From: Larix sibirica
Taxonomy: Eukaryota; Streptophyta; Pinopsida; Pinales; Pinaceae
Length of the DNA stretch: 11,070 nucleotides
NCBI GenBank assembly: GCA_004151065.3
Contig: NWUY0300027042.1
Coordinates: 1-11,070, forward strand
Reading direction: 5' to 3'
In this document: positions 6,922 through 11,070 of the stretch, piece after piece
How positions within the stretch are numbered: the stretch's first letter is position 1
Layout of the letters: each line of letters starts with the position of its first letter
The notes under the pieces: generated by a model
Told to the model about the DNA's origin: nothing
The model's database searches: none
The model's input: only the letters and a program-made list of their open reading frames with translations
Program-made: the position numbers and the translations under genes

Positions 6922-7030
6922 TAAATTAGCTTAAAGTTAGATCCTACCGATTACACACGAAGATAGATCATCATCTTTTGAAGGAGCATAACCCCTGTGA
7001 AGTTTAAACTACGTATATGAAAAGATGAAA
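6922..7030 (+). pseudogene. Possible continuation of the LINE tail after the TRIM
   Basis: After the TRIM ends, one plus frame reads DHHLLKEHNPCEV, then TAA, then TTYMKR (6967-7026). This looks like the C-terminal region of the same LINE ORF2, which would mean the TRIM landed inside it. It rests on one short peptide and on the position, so it is tentative. TAGCT at 6927-6931 repeats the 5 bp before the TRIM. Confidence 0.35.
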
Positions 7031-7170
7031 CTTAGTCCCTAGTTCATAGTGGACTTAATATGTATTATATTCTCTTCAAAATTTAAATTTTATAGTCATC
7101 AACATCAATGAACTATAAAGTATAAAGTAAAGAGAAAATACAATACATGTTTGGACTTAAGTCAACTAGA
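7031..7170. other. AT-rich stretch before the copia LTR
   Basis: Stops in all frames and no motif recognised. It presumably contains the junction between the LINE tail and the Ty1/copia element. Confidence 0.4.
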
Positions 7171-7472
7171 TGTTAAAGCAAATCTCAATTTATAATAGTC
7201 ATTTAGAAATTAGATTTAGGCATTAATAATATCATTTCAGACTTTTTGTTATTTTGTGTTTTTATGTTTTATTTCACTTTTAGTGTGTTTTTCGATCTAT
7301 CCCACATTCATAAAGTGGATTGACTCGACTTCATTGTAATCTTTTATAAGAAAGCTTTTGCTTTCTCATTGTAATCCTTTATAAGAAAGCTTTTCGCTTT
7401 CCCATTAATGCAATACAATATGGATAATTCTTCCAAGTTAGGCTTGGTTTCTTTGTGTTGATTTCCGTGATA
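7171..7472 (+). repeat. Probable 5' LTR of a Ty1/copia element
   Basis: The 3' boundary is fixed by the adjoining primer-binding site at 7473. The 5' boundary is inferred from the nearest suitable TG (TGTTAAAGC at 7171), giving about 302 bp. The terminal CA would be TA here. The right half has features of an LTR polyadenylation region: two 35-bp tandem units (7331-7365 and 7366-7401), each with a GAAAGC-TTTT-GCTTTC hairpin. No second copy of this LTR was found to the right in the window, so the left end is uncertain. Confidence 0.55.
7331..7401 (+). repeat. Tandem 35-bp units with hairpins in the copia LTR
   Basis: TCATTGTAATC then TTTATAAGAAAGC occur twice, 35 bp apart, each followed by an inverted GCTTTC. 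The stem GAAAGC/GCTTTC could fold in the transcript near the poly(A) site. The second unit has an extra C in the loop. Confidence 0.75.
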
Positions 7473-7484
7473 TGGTATGAGAGC
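7473..7484 (+). promoter_or_regulatory. Primer-binding site of the copia element
   Basis: TGGTATGAGAGC is one mismatch from TGGTATCAGAGC, the initiator-Met tRNA primer site of most plant Ty1/copia elements. The gag remnant follows about 590 bp downstream in the same orientation. Confidence 0.8.
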
Positions 7485-8071
7485 TCAGCTAGAGCCATGG
7501 AGTCTATAAAAGCATGAAGACCTAGGGATTGTTGTTGACAAAGACAGATCAAGAGATCTTTAAAGCGCACATTAAAGAGCCAGGATTTGCAAGTACCACT
7601 AATTTTTTTTTACATTGCTTCAAAACTAAAAAGCATATGGATTGATCGTACAAACATACGACAATCATGAATCGATTGTATGATCATACAATAGTCATTG
7701 CATAGCACACCAACGTATGAAAAAATTTGCCATCCGTCAACATATAGATTTACATCCATTGAGTCGTACGCAATTGTACGGATCACCGATTAGAGAAATT
7801 CTTGCCCTGTGCAGCTAGATTTCACCGTTCTAAGTGAAATTTCTCTTATTTTTTTACAATTCAACTAATTTGACAGCAGATTGGATCCATTCTTGCTTTA
7901 ATTGCTGCCCAAATTTACAAATCTGGAAGAGTAGATCTGTGTTTTTCAGCTGTTGGAGAGTAGATCAGTGGTTTATTGTGCTTAATTTGAGCAGATTTGT
8001 CAAAATCTCTGCCATTTTGGGCTGTTAGTGCGTGGTTTTATCAAAAATCTGTGTGTTTATCAGAGATACCA
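7485..8071 (+). other. Untranslated leader of the copia element, palindrome-rich
   Basis: This lies between the PBS and the gag start. Positions 7640-7790 hold variations on CGTAC / CATACGA / TCGTACG, including a perfect 18-bp palindrome ATTGTATGATCATACAAT (7675-7692) and CGTACGCAATTGTACG near 7766. Positions 7870-8060 repeat GAGTAGATCnGTG (near 7928 and 7957) and CAGATTTG-like words. The minus frame 7379-7570 and the plus frame 7834-8028 are chance. Confidence 0.55.
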
Positions 8072-9377
8072 ATGGCCTCTATGGCCTCTTTAACCAATGT
8101 CATGTTGGAAGCTAGTCATAAGTTCTTTGGCAAGAATACAATATGTGGAAGCAATGCATGTTGGCCATTTTTAGTACGGGTGCTTAGCCACTATCGTCCT
8201 AGGTAAAGATACTCCCCCCACAATTGCAGGGAGAGACCAAGACAAGTTTGATGAGCGAGACATAGAAGCAATAATGCTGCTTTAAGTTGTCAATGACAAA
8301 TGCAATGCTTCCTGAGGTCCGTACAGGGAAGGATTTATGGAGGGATTTGGAAGCATTTGAAAGATCTACATAAGAGTTCAAGCAAGGGCAAAGCCTGAGC
8401 CTTCTTCCTGAAGAACATGTTGGTCTCGATTACGATGGATGAGAGTGCCTCATTACAAGACCACTTACTCAAGATCAAGCATATCCAAGAACAATTGGAT
8501 GCCATTGACCAAAAGATGGAAGAAGACAACATGGTGGTACTCCCACTGAAAAGCTTTCCACATGCTTATGAGCACTTTATTGAAACCTTGAACAACACCT
8601 CTACGAGTGTTGACTTTAAGTTTGATGAACTATGCAATAAGCTCTTGCAATAGGACAGATGGAAGAAACAATTCGATAGCAATAGTGAGACAAAGGGTAC
8701 AGAACATGCCTTTGCCACCAATTTCAAGGGCAAAGGTAAATGGGTAAAGAATAAAAGTTAGGGCAGCGAAGAAGATGCCACAAATCACTTTTCACTGTCG
8801 TGGCATGAAGAAGTTTTGCAAAAAGAGGTTGGTTGAACAGAAAACCAACCAAGAAGGACCTCAGCAAAAGGCTCGTGTTGCAGAACATACAGAGGAGAAG
8901 GAGTCGGCCGTTTATGTGTTCATGGCCAAGTAGCCACTGGATAAGCACAAGTCATTTGCCTGGTACATTGACTCAAGAGCATCACGTCATTTTGCCAACA
9001 AAAAGGATTGGTTCACAAAGTACACTCCTTGTGTCTCTAAGTATTTAACAATCTTCTATGGTGGGGAAGAGTATAAGTTGTTGGCAAAGGAAATGTGCAG
9101 ATTTCCGTTGGAGGGAACATGTTTTTTCGTTAATGTGTACTATGTGCGAAGTATGGAGCTTAATCTACTATCAGTTAGCTGGATTATGAGACACTGTCCC
9201 CAGTTAGGCATCAACTTTAGTGATCACAAATGCTACATAGTTGACAACGAAACTCATAAGACCATTACTCTTGGCATGGACGATCATGGGCCAGTCAAAC
9301 CAGTCGACATTGGACAGGTCAACGAGCATGCATCGGAAGACAAGTCTCTTACCTCTTTTTCAAAGAGTTTATTGTAG
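8072..9377 (+). pseudogene. Ty1/copia gag-protease pseudogene
   Basis: Gag packages the element RNA; the aspartic protease matures the polyprotein. Gag starts MASMASLTNVMLEASHKF at 8072. Homology then passes through frame 3 (LGKDTPPTIAGRDQDKFDER from 8199), frame 1 (MLPEVRTGKDLWRDLEAF from 8305), frame 2 (SITMDESASLQDHLLKIKHI within 8399-8653; the copia gag core, UBN2-type) and frame 3 from 8775. Stops occur at 8283, 8371, 8651, 8759 and 8931, so at least four frameshifts and five stops break it. The zinc knuckle is reduced to two cysteines (TGT 8796, TGC 8817). The protease start WYIDSRASRHF (8961-8993) keeps the catalytic Asp, but the Gly of DSG is Arg (GGA to AGA). VYYVRSMELNLLSV follows, the usual link towards the pre-integrase domain. 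Integrase, reverse transcriptase and RNase H are absent. Open frames 8417-8653 and 9078-9377 are pieces of this pseudogene. Confidence 0.88.
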
Positions 9378-10060
9378 CACCCTGTGTGTTTTCTTTTATT
9401 TTTGTTCTTTTGCTAGTCTCTTAGCGGTGCTTTAGCACCCCCAATGTTTACTTATCTTTGTACTTCTTACATTAATCAACTTTTAGTGGACGTTAATATT
9501 TACATTATAATTAAAATTGAATCGTTAGATGCCATTTGCTATCAAGAAGTTCCCAGTTAAACCTTCCGTATAAAACCAAATCTCAAATATAAGCTGAACC
9601 TCGAGTTTATGAATAAATGACCTTACACCTTAAGATGTTTACAGAATGTCCCATAGTAGGCAATCAGCACAACCCATTGTTCCCGGGCAACAGTAAAACA
9701 AGGAACTGCTTCAAGTCAGGTAACCAAATTTTTATTGTTTCCAATCGTCGTGCTGGACAAAACATATATAATCTTCGAAAATATTAGTCGTGACAAAACC
9801 CTCCTCTTCCCTTTTCCTTGTAACAATTTGGAACAAGGAAAGTCTGATAGCGCTATTTATCACAATTTAGCTCGATTTCACCAAACCTTTACTAAACCCA
9901 CCCAAAGTTAAAACGTGCTACTTGAACAAAATATTGTACAAATTACTCATAGAACAATTATTTTCTTCAAGATTTGGCCATGGTGCATATAATTTGCGTT
10001 CCTTCATGATATCCGGAGACCGAAAGGCCCTTGAATTCCATGTTTTGGACTAGATATAAA
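9378..10060. other. Unassigned sequence, probably intron 1 of the PTH2-like gene
   Basis: No gene is supported. The first about 95 bp (TGTAGCACCC near 9374 to CTTCTTACA near 9471) has LTR-like composition and a GGTGCTTTAGCACC hairpin near 9427, and may be a fragment of a copia LTR. The rest is ordinary AT-rich sequence with no PTH2 exon visible on the minus strand. Confidence 0.4.
9813..9841. repeat. Perfect 9-bp inverted repeat
   Basis: TTTCCTTGT and ACAAGGAAA pair perfectly across an 11-nt loop. It could form a hairpin in the PTH2-like pre-mRNA. It is too short for a microRNA precursor and no function is implied. Confidence 0.6.
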
Positions 10061-10103
10061 GCATTTACTGTAACTGTAGAGAATAGAGGTATGGGCACTC
10101 TAC

Positions 10104-10322
10104 CATTTTAAAGTCTTCCATAACTTCTGCAATCTTCTCGATTTCGTGAATGTCGCTTTTTCCATCATACGGAGGTAAGGCATTAATATCGGCCTTGGAA
10201 AGAAATCGAAGTCTGAAACGTCTGCCCAGAATGTAACCTACTCCAAGACATCCCGCAACGACTGCCAGAATTTTCGGCCACGTAAGGTCCATTGATTCTG
10301 GTGCTTGAATCTCTTCGGACAT
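10104..10322 (-). CDS. Peptidyl-tRNA hydrolase 2 (PTH2)-like protein, first coding exon
   Basis: PTH2 enzymes release amino acids or peptides from prematurely dissociated peptidyl-tRNA; eukaryotic members often carry an N-terminal membrane anchor. This exon encodes 73 residues from ATG 10322: an acidic start (MSEEIQAPES), a hydrophobic segment at about residues 13-33 (LAVVAGCLGVGYILG), then a basic RRFRLRF flank, a linker, and EIEKIAEVMEDFKM (residues 60-73). That last stretch is what directly precedes the catalytic VxRxDLKMGKGKxAAQCxHA core in plant PTH2 proteins, from family knowledge. The exon stops at a donor (ATG|GTAGAG, phase 0, GT at 10103-10102), just where the core should begin. An in-frame stop lies upstream of the ATG. 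Met11 (MDLTW) is an alternative start that also precedes the anchor. The core is on a later exon not seen in this window. If the intron is not real, the frame would end 12 codons later at 10065. Confidence 0.75.
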
Positions 10323-10560
10323 TGAGAAAAAATAACACTTTTATTTTTCTCAAATTCTGCTCAAATTCTGGTCCCTGAAGCCAAATGCTGAACAATTAGT
10401 CTTTGGGGCCAAGTGCTCAGCAAATCCTGTAATACCGATGCGTGCAAATTCTTACCCCCGAGTATGCAAAGCCCTAGGTTTTCCGAGAACTGGTCTTCAA
10501 TTTTTGAATCCTCGCTGAGATCCTGACATCGTTGTTTTCCCGAGTTGCGTACAAGCAGCT
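10323..10560 (-). promoter_or_regulatory. 5' UTR and putative promoter of the PTH2-like gene
   Basis: Minus-strand sequence upstream of the ATG. It includes a possible short 5' UTR intron: a donor-like GGGG|GTAAGAATTTG at about 10458-10448 and an acceptor-like TTTGGCTTCAG|GG ending near 10375, about 80 bp apart. Just upstream is AAACCTAGGGC (near 10482), which resembles but does not match the AAACCCTAA telo-box found in promoters of plant translation-related genes. No TATA box is convincing. All of this is inferred from short motifs. Confidence 0.3.
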
Positions 10561-11070
10561 CAATTGGTTTGATTTGAACGGCTTTTGATCATGGACTATT
10601 TCGGTAAAGCGTTTAAACAAATGAATAGGAGGGAACAGAGACGCCGTAGAACCCTGTGTTTAAAGCGAGAATTCGCTGGCTGTCATAATTCCATTTTGTC
10701 TGTCCGAGAGTATAACATTAAAAAAGTGCAACTTAAATTTGATAGGTCAAATTATAAAGTAAATAAATTATTTCAATAACTGTAATGTATGGTTGTCTTA
10801 GTCACCATCTCATAAAATAAATCTTCGAGAAAGACGGATAATTATATAGTAAAAAACAAGAAAAATAGCTGCAAAGCAGCTAGTCCCTCCTCTAAAATAA
10901 TGTTTATAATTTATTTAATTGTTTACAAAAAAATTTAAAAATTATTACAAAAATATTGTTAAGTGATCGCAATTGTTTCAAATATAAAATAGAACATTTG
11001 ACTTGGTTCATTATTTGAAATAGAACATTCGAATTTTCTTATTATTCGATTTATTGCATTTAATGCAAAG
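10561..11070. other. AT-rich flank, no supported gene
   Basis: A short plus frame from ATG 10591 to 10779 begins MDYFGKAFKQMNRREQRRRR but has no family resemblance; it could at most be a first exon of a divergent gene. Further right the sequence is strongly AT-rich, with a perfect 7-bp hairpin TAGCTGC-AAA-GCAGCTA (10866-10882), a repeated AAATAGAACATT (near 10987 and 11018), and TGCATTTAATGCA at the extreme end. Confidence 0.4.

Noticed and set aside
10470-10485. Telo-box in the PTH2 promoter
   Set aside because: AAACCTAGGGC lacks the AAACCCTAA core. Noted as similar only.
10591-10779. Small basic protein (MDYFGKAFKQMNRREQRRRR...) divergent from the PTH2-like gene
   Set aside because: No recognised family; the open frame is short and runs into AT-rich sequence. 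A divergent first exon cannot be excluded, but nothing supports it.
1-11070. CRISPR array, bacterial operon, phage or defence system
   Set aside because: No regularly spaced repeats, no ribosome binding sites with long bacterial-style coding frames. All recognised content is plant nuclear repeat DNA plus one spliced exon.

Overview
The window looks like nuclear DNA of a land plant with a repeat-rich genome. A gymnosperm is my best guess, but that is inference. The evidence is AT-rich, mostly non-coding sequence packed with decayed plant-type retroelements (a LINE, Ty1/copia remnants and a TRIM-like element, the last two with primer-binding sites for initiator-Met tRNA, and two tRNA-derived SINEs). 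At the right end there is one intact coding exon on the minus strand. It matches the N-terminus of the eukaryotic/archaeal-type peptidyl-tRNA hydrolase 2 (PTH2) family and ends at a clean splice donor. There are no bacterial-type operons, ribosome binding sites or CRISPR arrays.

Layout, left to right. Positions 185-1618 hold a long imperfect inverted repeat: two arms of about 400 bp in opposite orientation around a 637-bp spacer that carries a cluster of TTGACTTG-like motifs. Positions 1619-2415 contain nothing I can name. Positions 2416-2730 are a diverged tandem duplication with a period of about 157 bp. Positions 2743-2946 are a broken coiled-coil-like reading frame. From about 3320 to 5541, and probably again at 6922-7030, lies a heavily mutated LINE ORF2 in plus orientation: endonuclease, reverse transcriptase and C-terminal region, recognisable by short motifs in shifting frames. 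Inside it are a SINE (4208-4384, perfect 16-bp target-site duplication) and a TRIM-like element (5542-6921, LTRs with PBS and polypurine tract, non-coding interior). The 3' LTR of the TRIM-like element is itself split by a second, different SINE on the minus strand (6456-6680, 18-bp target-site duplication with one mismatch). The order of insertion can therefore be read directly: LINE first, then SINE 1 and the TRIM, then SINE 2 into the TRIM.

From about 7171 to 9377 is a Ty1/copia remnant: a probable 5' LTR, an initiator-Met PBS, a leader rich in palindromes, then a gag-protease pseudogene with several frameshifts and stops, a protease active-site change (DSG to DSR), and no integrase, reverse transcriptase or RNase H in the window. 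Positions 9378-10103 are unassigned and probably lie in intron 1 of the PTH2-like gene. If that gene is intact, all or part of the retroelement landscape to the left lies inside its intron, because no second PTH2 exon was found. Positions 10323-10560 hold its 5' UTR and probable promoter. The last 500 bases are AT-rich with no supported gene.

Only the PTH2-like exon looks under selection for function. Everything else is best read as layered transposon decay.
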